From: Pseudomonas sp. DNDY-54 | Lineage (GTDB): Bacteria; Pseudomonadota; Gammaproteobacteria; Pseudomonadales; Pseudomonadaceae | Length of the DNA: 64,000 nt | Reading direction: 5' to 3' | Assembly (NCBI RefSeq): GCF_019880365.1 | Contig: NZ_CP082271.1 | Span: forward strand, 806,001-870,000 | In this document: positions 42,865 through 51,354 of the stretch, piece after piece | Numbering within the stretch: position 1 is the first letter of the stretch | Layout of the letters: each line of letters opens with the position of its first letter | The notes under the pieces: model-generated | The model's database searches: none | What the model was told of the DNA's origin: nothing | The model's input: the letters and a program-made list of their open reading frames with translations, nothing else | Made by a program: the position numbers and the translations under genes

Positions 42865-43998
42865 ATGCGCGAGCGCCTGACCGGCTGGTTGCGGTCCTTT
42901 TATCCGACAGCCATGACTGTTTCCCACAAGCAGTGGCTGCGCGCGGTAGTGGGGGCAGGCCTGGTGGTGCTGCCGATGGTGTCTGCCGGTCTTTGGCTGT
43001 TCGGCGGCCCGGTTACGCTGCACATCGTCGCCCCGGCCGGTGCGTCGGCGGTGATCCTGTTCAGCGCATCATCCAGCCCATTCGCCCAACCCTGGGCAGT
43101 GGTCGGCGGCAACGTCATCGCGGTGTTGATCGGGGTGACGCTCGGCCTGAGCGAGCTGCCAACGGTCGCCGCCGCAGTGTCTGCTGTGTGCTTGGCGATT
43201 GCCTGCCTGTTCCTGTTGCGCTGCATGCATCCACCCAGCTGCGCGCTGGCAATGGTCGCGGCCATTGGCGGGCCGGGCATTACGGAGCTGGGATATGGGC
43301 TTGTGCTTCCCGTGGCCTTTAATTCCGGGCTGCTCGTGGCGTTCGCGCTGCTGTTCAACAACCTCACCGGGCACCCTTACCCGAAACCCCGTGGGGCGGT
43401 CCCGCAGGCCGAAAGCGTGCCCTTGGGCGAGGAGCACCTGCGCTTCACCAACGAGGACGTCGACAGCGCGCTGGAAGACTTCGGCGAATATGTGGATGTG
43501 ACGCGTGAAGATCTGGTCGAGCTGATTCAGCGCACCGAGCGGCATGCCATCCGGCGCAGCATGGGCGCTGTCACGGCTGGCGACATCATGTGTCGTGAAC
43601 TGCACAGCTGTGACCCTCGCGCGCCCATCCGCCAAGCGTGGGAGACCGTACGCAAGCATCGCCTGCATTCGTTGGCAATCGTCGAGACGGCCACCGGCAA
43701 GCTGACCGGGATTGTCAGCCAGACCGACCTATTGCAGCACTTCGAACCTCGGCCCTCACGCATGAATCTGCGCCGATTGTCCTTTCACCGAGCGCTTCGC
43801 GTCCGCGACATCATGAGCACGCCGGTCGTTTCGGTGCGAGCGGATGCGCATCTGGCGGACCTGGTTCATTTGCTGGCGGATCGTGGAATGTCCTGTCTGC
43901 CTGTCGTCGACGAGGATCAGCGGTTGGTGGGAATGGTGACCCAGAGCGATCTGGTGGCCGGGTTGTATCAGAACTGGATGAAGCGGCTGAGCGGCTGA
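42865..43998 (+). CDS. HPP-family membrane protein with CBS domain pair (copy 2)
   Basis: A 377-residue paralogue of the preceding gene with the same layout: HPP domain (ASSSPFAQPW, CMHPPSCALA), linker PYPKPRGAV, then two CBS motifs (VTAGDIMCREL; VRDIMSTPVVSVRADAHLAD). Even the leader resembles that of copy 1 (TCGACACAAGCA before the start), so the duplication included the 5' region. A 121-base gap separates the copies. Divergence in the second helix and linker suggests different substrates or hetero-oligomer formation. The gene converges with the LysR regulator. Confidence 0.88.
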   Translation: MRERLTGWLRSFYPTAMTVSHKQWLRAVVGAGLVVLPMVSAGLWLFGGPVTLHIVAPAGASAVILFSASSSPFAQPWAVVGGNVIAVLIGVTLGLSELPTVAAAVSAVCLAIACLFLLRCMHPPSCALAMVAAIGGPGITELGYGLVLPVAFNSGLLVAFALLFNNLTGHPYPKPRGAVPQAESVPLGEEHLRFTNEDVDSALEDFGEYVDVTREDLVELIQRTERHAIRRSMGAVTAGDIMCRELHSCDPRAPIRQAWETVRKHRLHSLAIVETATGKLTGIVSQTDLLQHFEPRPSRMNLRRLSFHRALRVRDIMSTPVVSVRADAHLADLVHLLADRGMSCLPVVDEDQRLVGMVTQSDLVAGLYQNWMKRLSG

Positions 43999-44011
43999 GC
44001 GCCGCGACGAA

Positions 44012-44872
44012 TCAGATCTCGTAGTTCCAGCGCGACCAATCGTAGTCGTCCTCGGCGACCTCGCGTAGCAGCTCGATCGCTTTGAACAGAGCGGGCGATT
44101 GCGCTGCGCGTGAATGGACCAGGTAAACCGGATAGCTGAACTCGGGGGCGTGCTCGACGCGCTTGAGGATGCCTTCGTCCAGATAGCGCTGCACCACTCG
44201 CGTGCGGAAATAGCCGCGGCCGCCGCACTGCACCAGATACTGCAACGCCAGCGGGCCCAGGCTGAATGACAACGCCGCACGGATATGGCCAGGCAGGGCG
44301 AGGTCGTGCTGCTGACGAAAAGCCGGGCCCCAATCCACGTAGATGTAAGGCTCCGGGTTGGCAGCGTGCACCACCTGGATCAGCTTCTCTTCCAGCAGTT
44401 GTTCGACTTGCAGGCCCGGCCAGTATTCAGGCTGGTGCACCAGCGCCACATCCAGTGCTCCGAGGTCGAGCTGCTTCAGCAACTGATCGCCGCTGGCCAC
44501 TTCGTTTCGAAAGGCGTGCTCCGGCATCTGCTGCGTCAAACGCTGCGCCCAGGCGAGCATCAGCGGATTACAGAGGCTCACTTCGGCACCCAGCGACAAC
44601 AGCTTGTCGTGACCGCGCGGCAACGGCAGGTCGCGCCGCGCGGTTTCCCAGGTATGCACCAGCTGCGTGGCATAGGTAACGAAGCGCTCGCCGTCGTCTG
44701 TCAGGCGCGCGCCGGCGCGATTGCGCACGAACAGCCGGCAGCCGAGCTGAGTTTCAAGGCTGCGAACCCGTGCGGTAACCGCCGTCTGGGTGATATGCAG
44801 GCGTTCGGCCGTGGCGACGAAGCTGCCAGTCCGGATGATCTCGAGAAAGGTGCGGGCGAGATCGATGTCCAT
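44012..44872 (-). CDS. LysR-type transcriptional regulator
   Basis: A 286-residue regulator. The N-terminal winged helix has TFLEIIRTGSFVATAERL and HITQTAVTARVRSLE, then LGCRLFVRNRAGARLTDDGE. The rest is a type-2 periplasmic-binding-like effector domain. It converges with the HPP-CBS pair, 13 bases apart, and lies ahead of nirN in the same orientation but separated by 187 bases from it. The target is unknown; the HPP genes or nirJEN are possible. Confidence 0.9.
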   Translation of the reverse strand: MDIDLARTFLEIIRTGSFVATAERLHITQTAVTARVRSLETQLGCRLFVRNRAGARLTDDGERFVTYATQLVHTWETARRDLPLPRGHDKLLSLGAEVSLCNPLMLAWAQRLTQQMPEHAFRNEVASGDQLLKQLDLGALDVALVHQPEYWPGLQVEQLLEEKLIQVVHAANPEPYIYVDWGPAFRQQHDLALPGHIRAALSFSLGPLALQYLVQCGGRGYFRTRVVQRYLDEGILKRVEHAPEFSYPVYLVHSRAAQSPALFKAIELLREVAEDDYDWSRWNYEI

Positions 44873-45059
44873 GTGCGGGCCTTGGTTCGACGGAGGGGTA
44901 GCGATTGTAGCGAACAGGTCAGAGGTGTGCTGATCGCAACGTCGAAAACGGGCGCTGTCGGCAGTCGAGCAAAAGTCAGGGGAGTGAGCGCGTTGGCGAG
45001 CGGGCGACGAATGGGTTGTGCGTCGGGCGCGCCCCGGTTAGAGGACGCGCGTGAGGCGG

Positions 45060-46583
45060 TCAGTGCGAGGTGCCTTCGGCGAATTCGATCTTGTTGCCGA
45101 CGTTGTACTTGCCGGACGGCTTGTTCATCGGGATGCGCTTGATCTCCTCCAGCGTCTTGGCGTCGTAAACGATCAGCGCACCGTCGGTGTCCCAGACGCT
45201 GAGCAAGGCATAGCGACCATCGTTGGTGAACTCGACATGCGCCGCATTCTTACCCGGCATGGGCCGTAGCGTATGCGCGACCTCCAGGGTCTGCTTGTCG
45301 ATGAGGTGAACGGCATCGTTATTCGGACCAAAGAACACGTCGGTCCAGGCATAAGGCGAATTTTGCTGGCTGCGCATGAAGAAGCCAGGCCCTTCGGTAG
45401 GGATCTCCTTGATCAGCTTCCAGCTCTGCAGGTCCAGCACCGAGATCAGCCCTTTACTCACGTTCGGCGTGGCGAAGACCCATTTGCCGTTGCGTTTCCA
45501 GTAGATGCCCGAACCCAGGTGCGGCATGCCCGGCAGTGGGATGTCGGTAACCGCCTTGCCGGTATCAAGGTCAATCACCTGGCCGCCATGGGCTGCGCGT
45601 GATGTGGCCAGCAGGTGCCGATAGTCAGGCGTAAAGGAAAAATCGTCGAGAAAGTCCGCCGCCTCGATGCGCCGTGGCTCGAAGTCCGGTTCGCCGGCAT
45701 AGGACAGCTCCCAGGCTTCCTTCACATCCTTGAGCGCCACCACGAAACTGTCGCGTGGCGGTGCGGTGTAGACGGCGCTGACCCGCGAGGGCGTGCCGTC
45801 TGCGCCAACGGCCGGAATGTGTTTGACCAGGGACAGGTCCCGTGCGTCCAGCAGGACCAGATTGCCCGGCAGGTAATTGCCCACCAGCACCCAGCGACCA
45901 TCGTTGCTGACGGCTAGGTTGCGGGTGTTCAGCCCGGCACGGACCTCGGCGATCATGCGCAGGTTGTGCAGGTCGTAAACGCTGATCCAGCCGTCACGTG
46001 AGGCGAAGTAGACGAAACGGCCGTCTGGCGAAAACTTCGGCCCGCCGTGCAAGGCGAAGTGCGACTGGAAGTTGGCCAGCTCCGCGAAGTTGTCACCGTC
46101 CAGTATTCGAACATGGTGATTACCGGCTTCGACCACGACGAACAGGTTGAGCGGGTCGGCGCCATGCTGCGGCGTGCTCGGCAATGTGTTCACCGCTTCG
46201 ATGATGCGATGGCTGGCGCGGATGTCGGCGTCGCTCCAGGTCGGCGGTACGGCCGAGGGCTGGTAGAGGTAGTCGACCAGCCCTGCGATCTGTGACTCGT
46301 CCAATACGCTTGAGTACGCGGCCATCTGGCTGGCCGGACGGCCGTTGCGGATCACCGCGTGCGCCTCGGCCGGCTTGATGCGGCTGAGGCTTTCCGGTAA
46401 CAGGGCTGGGCCAGCACCGCCGAGCCGATTGACGCCATGGCAGGCCTGGCAGTGTTGTTCGTACAGCGCCTGGCTGTTGGCGGGCGGGGTGGCCGCGGCC
46501 GCTTGGGGGATAGCCAGATCAAGGGCAACGAAGGTGGCAGCTGGCAGCGCGGCGGCCAGCAGCAAAGCAGGCATCAATTGCAT
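45060..46583 (-). CDS. nirN: NirN, c-type cytochrome with heme d1-binding propeller
   Basis: A 507-residue periplasmic protein related to NirS. The signal peptide is followed by cytochrome c CQACH (C45, C48, H49). The remaining ~380 residues form an eight-bladed propeller like NirF and NirS (LFVVVEAGNHHVRILDG, GNYLPGNLVLLDARDLSLV). NirN is the dihydro-heme d1 dehydrogenase that finishes d1 synthesis before transfer to NirS. The start overlaps the nirE end by ten bases and has GGAGG upstream. Last gene of nirJEN. Confidence 0.93.
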   Translation of the reverse strand: MQLMPALLLAAALPAATFVALDLAIPQAAAATPPANSQALYEQHCQACHGVNRLGGAGPALLPESLSRIKPAEAHAVIRNGRPASQMAAYSSVLDESQIAGLVDYLYQPSAVPPTWSDADIRASHRIIEAVNTLPSTPQHGADPLNLFVVVEAGNHHVRILDGDNFAELANFQSHFALHGGPKFSPDGRFVYFASRDGWISVYDLHNLRMIAEVRAGLNTRNLAVSNDGRWVLVGNYLPGNLVLLDARDLSLVKHIPAVGADGTPSRVSAVYTAPPRDSFVVALKDVKEAWELSYAGEPDFEPRRIEAADFLDDFSFTPDYRHLLATSRAAHGGQVIDLDTGKAVTDIPLPGMPHLGSGIYWKRNGKWVFATPNVSKGLISVLDLQSWKLIKEIPTEGPGFFMRSQQNSPYAWTDVFFGPNNDAVHLIDKQTLEVAHTLRPMPGKNAAHVEFTNDGRYALLSVWDTDGALIVYDAKTLEEIKRIPMNKPSGKYNVGNKIEFAEGTSH

Positions 46584-47410
46584 AGGGCCTCCACTGCGGG
46601 AATCGGGTCCCCCTGCAGGCGCGCTGGGTGCTCGACCTGGCGATCCGCGAAAAGCCCGACCACTCGGCCGATGACCGTCAGTGTCGGCGGGGTGAGCTGT
46701 TGTTCATCGGCCATGCTCGGCAGTTGCCGAAGCGTGCATCGGACCACCTGCTGGTTCGGGCGGGTGCCGTTGCCGATCAGCGCGGCGGGTGTATCGACCG
46801 GCAGGCCGGCGGCAATCAGGTTGCGTGAAATCTCACCAAGGCTCGCCAGGCCCATGTAGAACACCAGCGTCTGGCCGCCCTTGGCCAAGGCATCCCACGG
46901 CAGGTGCAGATCACCATCGGCCTGCAGGTGACCGGTAATGAACTGGCAGGAGTGTGCCAGATCCCGATGGGTCAGGGGTATGCCGGCGTAGGCGCTGCAG
47001 CCTGCCGCGGCGGTGATCCCCGGCACGACCTGACAGTCGACGCCCCGCTGCAGGAGAAACTCCAGCTCCTCGGCGCCACGGCCAAAAATGAAGGGATCAC
47101 CGCCTTTGAGACGAACCACGCGCAGGTTCTGCGCCGCGAGATCCGCCAGCAGCTGGTTGATCTGCGGTTGCGGCAGACTGTGATAGCCGCTGGTCTTGCC
47201 CACGTAGTGACGTGCGCAGCTGGCTGGGACCAGCTCCATCAGGCTGTCACTGACAAGGCGGTCATAGACCACCGCGTCGGCCTGTTGCAGCAGGCTCCAG
47301 GCACGGAGGGTGAGCAGTCCGGGGTCGCCGGGCCCGGCGCCGACCAGGGCAACCTCGCCAGCGGCCAGTGTTGCGCCGAGCGAAGCGGGAAGGGTATGTG
47401 GCTGATCCAT
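46574..47410 (-). CDS. nirE: NirE, S-adenosylmethionine:uroporphyrinogen III methyltransferase
   Basis: A 278-residue cytoplasmic SUMT that makes precorrin-2 for heme d1. GEVALVGAGPGDPGLLTLRA (about 17-36) and RLKGGDPFIFGRGAEE are the SAM-binding signatures; VVPGITAAAGCSAYAGIPLT is the C-terminal half-site. It lacks the CysG dehydrogenase domain. Context between nirJ and nirN makes it the d1-dedicated enzyme. AGGAG lies upstream of the start. Confidence 0.95.
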   Translation of the reverse strand: MDQPHTLPASLGATLAAGEVALVGAGPGDPGLLTLRAWSLLQQADAVVYDRLVSDSLMELVPASCARHYVGKTSGYHSLPQPQINQLLADLAAQNLRVVRLKGGDPFIFGRGAEELEFLLQRGVDCQVVPGITAAAGCSAYAGIPLTHRDLAHSCQFITGHLQADGDLHLPWDALAKGGQTLVFYMGLASLGEISRNLIAAGLPVDTPAALIGNGTRPNQQVVRCTLRQLPSMADEQQLTPPTLTVIGRVVGLFADRQVEHPARLQGDPIPAVEALCN

Positions 47411-47473
47411 GCGAACTCCTGAACTCTCATCGTGCTGCGGTATGTCGTGACGGCCTCTGGGCCGCTCTCGATG

Positions 47474-48655
47474 TCAAATGGCGACGCTGGGGATGCACTG
47501 CGGTTGGGGCAGGCCGATCTCCTGATCGCTGAGGTAACAGCCCGGGTCTTCTCCCCAGAGGTTGCCCTCGGCCCAGGCGCGGGTGCGGGTGTTGCCGTTG
47601 CAGATCGACAGCCAGCGGCATTCGGCGCATCGCCCGGTCACGGCGCGTGGGTGCTGGCGCAGCTCGGTGAGCAACGGCTCGGGCTTGTCCAGCCAGAGCT
47701 CGCGAAACGACTGCCGGCGCACATTGCCGACGGTGTGCTGCCACCAATAGGTATCCGGGTGCACGTCGCCGATGTTGTCGATGTTGGCGATGCCGCCACC
47801 TGACGCATTGCCGCCCCAGGCGCGCAGCATCCGCTCCAGACGATCGCGGTGCTCGGGCATCCTGTTCTCGGCCCACTGCAGCAGCAGGACCGCGTCGGCA
47901 TCATTGTTACCGCTGACGAAGTCGGTCTCGCGCCCATTCTGTACGTCGTCCCAGGCCTGTTCGAACAGCTGGTGCATGGCGTCGCGGGTCATCTGGTGAT
48001 GCGCGTCGGCCTTACGGCTGCGCTTGCCGCGGCCGCTGTAATTGAGGTGCGAGAGGTAAAACTTCTGGACGTCGTGTTCGCGCATCAGCGCCAGCAGCGC
48101 GGGGAGTTGCGGGTAGTTGTTCTGGGTCAACGTAGTGCGAAGGCCGACCCGGATATCACGTTGGCGGCACAGGTCGATGGCATGCATCGAGGCCGCGAAG
48201 CTGCCCTTGAGCTGGCGCCAGTCGTCATGCACGGCTTCGAGACCGTCGATGCTGATGCCGACGTAATCGTATTTGGCGGCAGCGATCTGGTCGATATTGT
48301 GCTCGTCGATCAGCGTTCCATTGGTCGACAGCGCGACGAAGAAGCCTCTTTCGCGTGCGTAGTCGGAGAGCTCGAAAATGTCGTCGCGCAACAGCGGCTC
48401 GCCGCCCGACAGGATCAGTACACGGACGCCGGCTTCGTGTAGGTCATCGATGACTTTCAGGGCTTCAGGGGTGTCCAGTTCGTCGCGAAAGACGCTGTCC
48501 GCCGATGTGGCATAGCAGTGCTTACAGGTCAGGTTACAGCGGCGCAGCAGGTTCCAGATCACGACAGGGGGTCGACTGCCTCCGGCGCTTCGTGCACCCA
48601 GCACCGGCATCGCCGGACGGGCGAGGGCGCGCAGGTAATGGCTGATTCTCAACAT
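47474..48655 (-). CDS. nirJ: NirJ, radical SAM enzyme of heme d1 biosynthesis
   Basis: A 393-residue radical SAM protein. The cluster motif CNLTCKHCY places C40, C44 and C47. ILSGGEPLLRDDIFEL is the SAM motif. The C-terminal SPASM-like region has CAECRWLSICNGNTRTRA plus a later Cys. It replaces two propionate side chains with oxo groups on the d1 precursor. The start at 48655 is supported by GAGGAG eight bases upstream. First gene of nirJEN, with a weak FNR-like box about 90 bases upstream. Confidence 0.95.
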   Translation of the reverse strand: MLRISHYLRALARPAMPVLGARSAGGSRPPVVIWNLLRRCNLTCKHCYATSADSVFRDELDTPEALKVIDDLHEAGVRVLILSGGEPLLRDDIFELSDYARERGFFVALSTNGTLIDEHNIDQIAAAKYDYVGISIDGLEAVHDDWRQLKGSFAASMHAIDLCRQRDIRVGLRTTLTQNNYPQLPALLALMREHDVQKFYLSHLNYSGRGKRSRKADAHHQMTRDAMHQLFEQAWDDVQNGRETDFVSGNNDADAVLLLQWAENRMPEHRDRLERMLRAWGGNASGGGIANIDNIGDVHPDTYWWQHTVGNVRRQSFRELWLDKPEPLLTELRQHPRAVTGRCAECRWLSICNGNTRTRAWAEGNLWGEDPGCYLSDQEIGLPQPQCIPSVAI

Positions 48656-48742
48656 GAGCGTGTCTCCTCGGGAGGTAGCTCGCCTTACGCTGGGTAGCGT
48701 GGTTCGTTGAGCGCAGCATCCCCGAGCGGACCGGGTCGATCC

Positions 48743-48756
48743 TTGACCGGAAACAA
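48743..48756 (-). promoter_or_regulatory. FNR/DNR-like box upstream of nirJ
   Basis: On the minus strand TTGTTTCCGGTCAA matches 8 of 10 consensus positions and is centred about 95 bases before the nirJ start. No strong -10 is seen. The expected co-regulation with nirS raises its likelihood. Confidence 0.5.
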
Positions 48757-49000
48757 TAAAAGCCGTGGTACGAGTAAGGGCATCCGGGTGTGGTGGCTGT
48801 GCTCCGACTGGCGGTGTCTCGCTGAGACCCGAGCCGCACACCTGACCTGACCCTTGTCACAAACAAACGGGCCGGACGTGCAAGGCGATAGACGCGGATA
48901 GAGCTGTCTCGATAGTGTCGCGAGCGGGCGATATACGACGGTAGTTCGCGAGTCGGCATGCACGCCTTCCATATCCCATAACGTTCAAAAGGACTTGAGC

Positions 49001-49249
49001 ATGGACGGTTCCGAAGCGGTAAAAGTCGACCTCGACTATTCGCAGATTCCCTTCTATCGGCGACGCTGGTTCGTCGGCTTGTCGGTGCTGTGTTTCATGC
49101 CAGCGGCACTGGTCATCGCCCTGACCGGTGACGTCTATTTGAAGAGCAAAGGCCGTGTCTACAGACTGCCAAACTCGCCCTTTAACCATCTGGTCCTGTT
49201 TGCGTGCGTGATGATCATCATCGGCACGGTCCATGCGGCAATTGGCTGA
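49001..49249 (+). CDS. Small two-helix membrane protein, unknown function
   Basis: An 82-residue protein not assigned to a family. A polar N-terminus DYSQIPFYRRRWFVG leads into hydrophobic segment FVGLSVLCFMPAALVIALTG. A basic loop (KSKGRVYRL) and a second segment (LVLFACVMIIIGTVHAAIG) follow. The start at 49001 has AGGA eight bases upstream. It is the first of three small membrane-protein genes on the plus strand between the two minus-strand nir units. No FNR-like box is seen in its leader. Confidence 0.62.
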   Translation: MDGSEAVKVDLDYSQIPFYRRRWFVGLSVLCFMPAALVIALTGDVYLKSKGRVYRLPNSPFNHLVLFACVMIIIGTVHAAIG

Positions 49250-49323
49250 CGCTGGCCAGCAACGGTCAATAAATGTCGAAGCGATAGGGAACGTGATCCG
49301 CATGACTCAGGGAGCCGAGGCGA

Positions 49324-49554
49324 ATGGGCACAGGTGAATTCATCGGCGTCTATCTACTTAGCAGCCTGTTCTGGAAATGGATCATCAGTTGGGGCGGCGC
49401 CCAGTGGATCGAAGGCTGGAAAAGCATGGTCTTTCTTGACTGGTTTGCCTGGCCTTGGAATGCCGAGCAGATCCGGCTTTACGCCGTGGTGATGTGGTGT
49501 TTCACGACGCTGTTTTTTCTGGTCGGCTTGTTCAAGCCTGAATGGCGTTTCTGA
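49324..49554 (+). CDS. Small tryptophan-rich membrane protein, unknown function
   Basis: A 76-residue protein with nine Trp residues. Two hydrophobic segments are visible: about 7-24 (IGVYLLSSLFWKWIISWG) and 50-70 (RLYAVVMWCFTTLFFLVGLF). The intervening stretch is WIEGWKSMVFLDWFAWPWN. GGGAGCCGAGGCGA upstream provides a ribosome site. Not recognised. Likely forms a unit with its two neighbours, 74 bases after the first and 25 bases before the third. Confidence 0.6.
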   Translation: MGTGEFIGVYLLSSLFWKWIISWGGAQWIEGWKSMVFLDWFAWPWNAEQIRLYAVVMWCFTTLFFLVGLFKPEWRF

Positions 49555-49579
49555 TGGATCACCTCACCGGCACAGCTTG

Positions 49580-49807
49580 ATGGACTTCATCATTGGCCTC
49601 GTTGCGGAGTTCGTCGGGTATGTCTTGACCGAGCTGATCCTCAGCCGCTTCTTCTTTTGCTGTGGTTGGCCCGTGGTCAAGCTCGTCACCCTGGGACGCT
49701 ATCCCACACGTTATCGGCCTGAGGGTTCCCGGCAAGCCGTCTATGTCTGCTGCGTTGGGCTGGCAACGTTCTGTCTGGTGCTTCTGGCGTTACTGGGGCA
49801 GTTGTAG
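49580..49807 (+). CDS. Small two-helix membrane protein, unknown function (stop codon within a REP-like repeat)
   Basis: A 75-residue protein with segments FIIGLVAEFVGYVLTELILS and AVYVCCVGLATFCLVLLALL flanking a basic loop with LGRYPTRYRPEGSRQ. Two Cys pairs (CC) occur. The TAG stop lies inside GTAGAGTGGGCTTCGGCCCA, a REP-type palindrome, so the C-terminus may have been set by repeat insertion. The ribosome site is weak. Unknown function. Confidence 0.55.
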   Translation: MDFIIGLVAEFVGYVLTELILSRFFFCCGWPVVKLVTLGRYPTRYRPEGSRQAVYVCCVGLATFCLVLLALLGQL

Positions 49808-49825
49808 AGTGGGCTTCGGCCCACG
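49804..49825. repeat. Single REP-like palindrome
   Basis: GTAGAGTGGGCTTCGGCCCA with its inverse arm; it overlaps the stop codon of the preceding small gene. Confidence 0.7.
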
Positions 49826-49894
49826 TGACGGTGCAGTGTCCTGATGGGATGCAACGGAGCGCCGCGGGTCCTCCCTGGACGGTGACGCCTGAGG

Positions 49895-50431
49895 CTAGCG
49901 TCGCCCCACTCGCAACCCCGTCTTTTTCAGAATGCGGCTGCTGACCAGCATGTCGTCGCTGCGACAGGCACTGCCGAGCAGGCGCCGGATGTCAGCGCGG
50001 TAGGCGTCGATTTCTTCCGCGCTGCGGCCGTGGACCATGGCAAACAGGTTGTAGTCCCAGCCTGGCTGACGTGGCCGGCGGTAGCAGTGGCTGACGAACG
50101 CTTGCGAGCCGATTAGCGGGCCCAGGCGAGCGAGTTCGGCGTCATCCACATCCCAGACAGTCATGCCGTTGTGGCGGTAGCCCAGGCGGTAATGATTCGG
50201 TACCGCGGCGATACGTCGAATTGCGCCATCGGCCTGCATGCACTGCAGCAATCCGAGCGTGGCATCGACGCTTATATCCAGGCGCTCGGCCAACCACGCC
50301 CATGGATCGTCTACCAGAGGCAGGCCGGCCTCGGTAAGCTCGACGAGACGTTTCGCCTGTTCATCGGTCGACGATGCGCGGGCGTGCTGAGGCGGGACCG
50401 CCGCGTCAGACGGAGAAGTGTAGGCCGACAT
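49895..50431 (-). CDS. nirH: NirH, siroheme decarboxylase subunit (AsnC/Lrp-like)
   Basis: A 178-residue cytoplasmic protein with an AsnC-like helix-turn-helix (AERLDISVDATLGLLQCMQ) and an effector-like domain. HCYRRPRQPGWDYNLFAMVHGRS-type sequence, residues about 115-137, carries the conserved histidines of the siroheme decarboxylase group. With NirD, NirL and NirG it removes two acetate carboxyls of siroheme on the way to heme d1. Overlaps nirG by 26 bases. Last gene of the operon. Confidence 0.93.
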   Translation of the reverse strand: MSAYTSPSDAAVPPQHARASSTDEQAKRLVELTEAGLPLVDDPWAWLAERLDISVDATLGLLQCMQADGAIRRIAAVPNHYRLGYRHNGMTVWDVDDAELARLGPLIGSQAFVSHCYRRPRQPGWDYNLFAMVHGRSAEEIDAYRADIRRLLGSACRSDDMLVSSRILKKTGLRVGRR

Positions 50432-50849
50432 GGTAGGTCTCCTCCTTGGGCAGGTTGAGGACCGGCAAGCCGGTTTGTGCCTCGATTTGGGCGATGGTAT
50501 CGGCGATGCCTTGCGGCGTTGCGCAGCCGAGCACGAACCACATATTCCAGGCGTGCTCGCGGCGGTAGTTATGCGCGACTTCGGGCATCACCTCCAGCTG
50601 TGCGGCGACCGCGTCGAAACGCTCTTCCGGGACGGACAGGGCGGCAAGCGTGAACGCGCCGCCAAGGCGTTCGATGTCGAACATGGGGCCGAAACGGGTG
50701 AGGGTGCCGTCGTCGAGCAGCGCCTGAACGCGGGTGCGCAGCTCGTCTGGTTCGGTGACTAGCTCCTCGGCCAGTGCCTGCCAGGGGTGACGGACCAGCG
50801 GCAGGCCGTGTTGCAGCCGGTTGATCAGGCGGCGATCCAACTCATCCAT
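50406..50849 (-). CDS. nirG: NirG, siroheme decarboxylase subunit (AsnC/Lrp-like)
   Basis: A 147-residue NirD-like protein starting MDELDRRLINRLQHGLPLVR. HNYRREHAWNMWFVLG is the conserved heme-contact segment. The start at 50849 gives the family N-terminus; it overlaps nirL by eight bases. Acts with NirDLH in siroheme decarboxylation. Confidence 0.93.
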   Translation of the reverse strand: MDELDRRLINRLQHGLPLVRHPWQALAEELVTEPDELRTRVQALLDDGTLTRFGPMFDIERLGGAFTLAALSVPEERFDAVAAQLEVMPEVAHNYRREHAWNMWFVLGCATPQGIADTIAQIEAQTGLPVLNLPKEETYHVGLHFSV

Positions 50850-51354
50850 GAGCGCGCTCCGGCGCGGCGGGCGGAGCAAAACGCCCGCCGCACTGTTTGA
50901 AGGCACGCGTGCTGAACAGCAACTGATGCGGTATATCGCTCAGCCCGTGCTCGGCCAGCAACGCCTCGATCAGCTCGCAAACCTGCTGCCGTTCACGCCC
51001 GTGGACCATGCAGAACAGGTTATAGGGCCAATCCGGCAGCCGGCGCGGGCGCTGATAGCACAGGTTTACGCCGACGGCCTGGCCAAGCGCTCGGCCGACC
51101 TCGTCGACCCGGTCGTCAGGAATGTCCATCACCAACATGGCGTTGGCCCGAAAGCCCAACGCTCGATGCTTGAGCACCAGCCCCACCCGGCGAAACAAGC
51201 CGTCTTCGCTCCAGTGGCGAACCTGCTCCAGCACCGCGTCCTCACTTGCGCCTATCCGTTCTGCCAACACTCGATAAGGGCGCGCGGCGAGAGGCAGACC
51301 GGCTTCGAGCAGGCGCCGTAACTGCATGGCCTGCAAGTCGTTGAGGGTGGTCAT
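50842..51354 (-). CDS. nirL: NirL, siroheme decarboxylase subunit (AsnC/Lrp-like)
   Basis: A 170-residue NirH-like protein. The helix-turn-helix region is ERIGASEDAVLEQVRHW, and CYQRPRRLPDWPYNLFCMVH corresponds to the NirH catalytic segment. It overlaps nirD by four bases. The short C-terminus after CGGRF is Pro/Ala rich. Same pathway as NirDGH. Confidence 0.93.
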   Translation of the reverse strand: MTTLNDLQAMQLRRLLEAGLPLAARPYRVLAERIGASEDAVLEQVRHWSEDGLFRRVGLVLKHRALGFRANAMLVMDIPDDRVDEVGRALGQAVGVNLCYQRPRRLPDWPYNLFCMVHGRERQQVCELIEALLAEHGLSDIPHQLLFSTRAFKQCGGRFAPPAAPERAHG

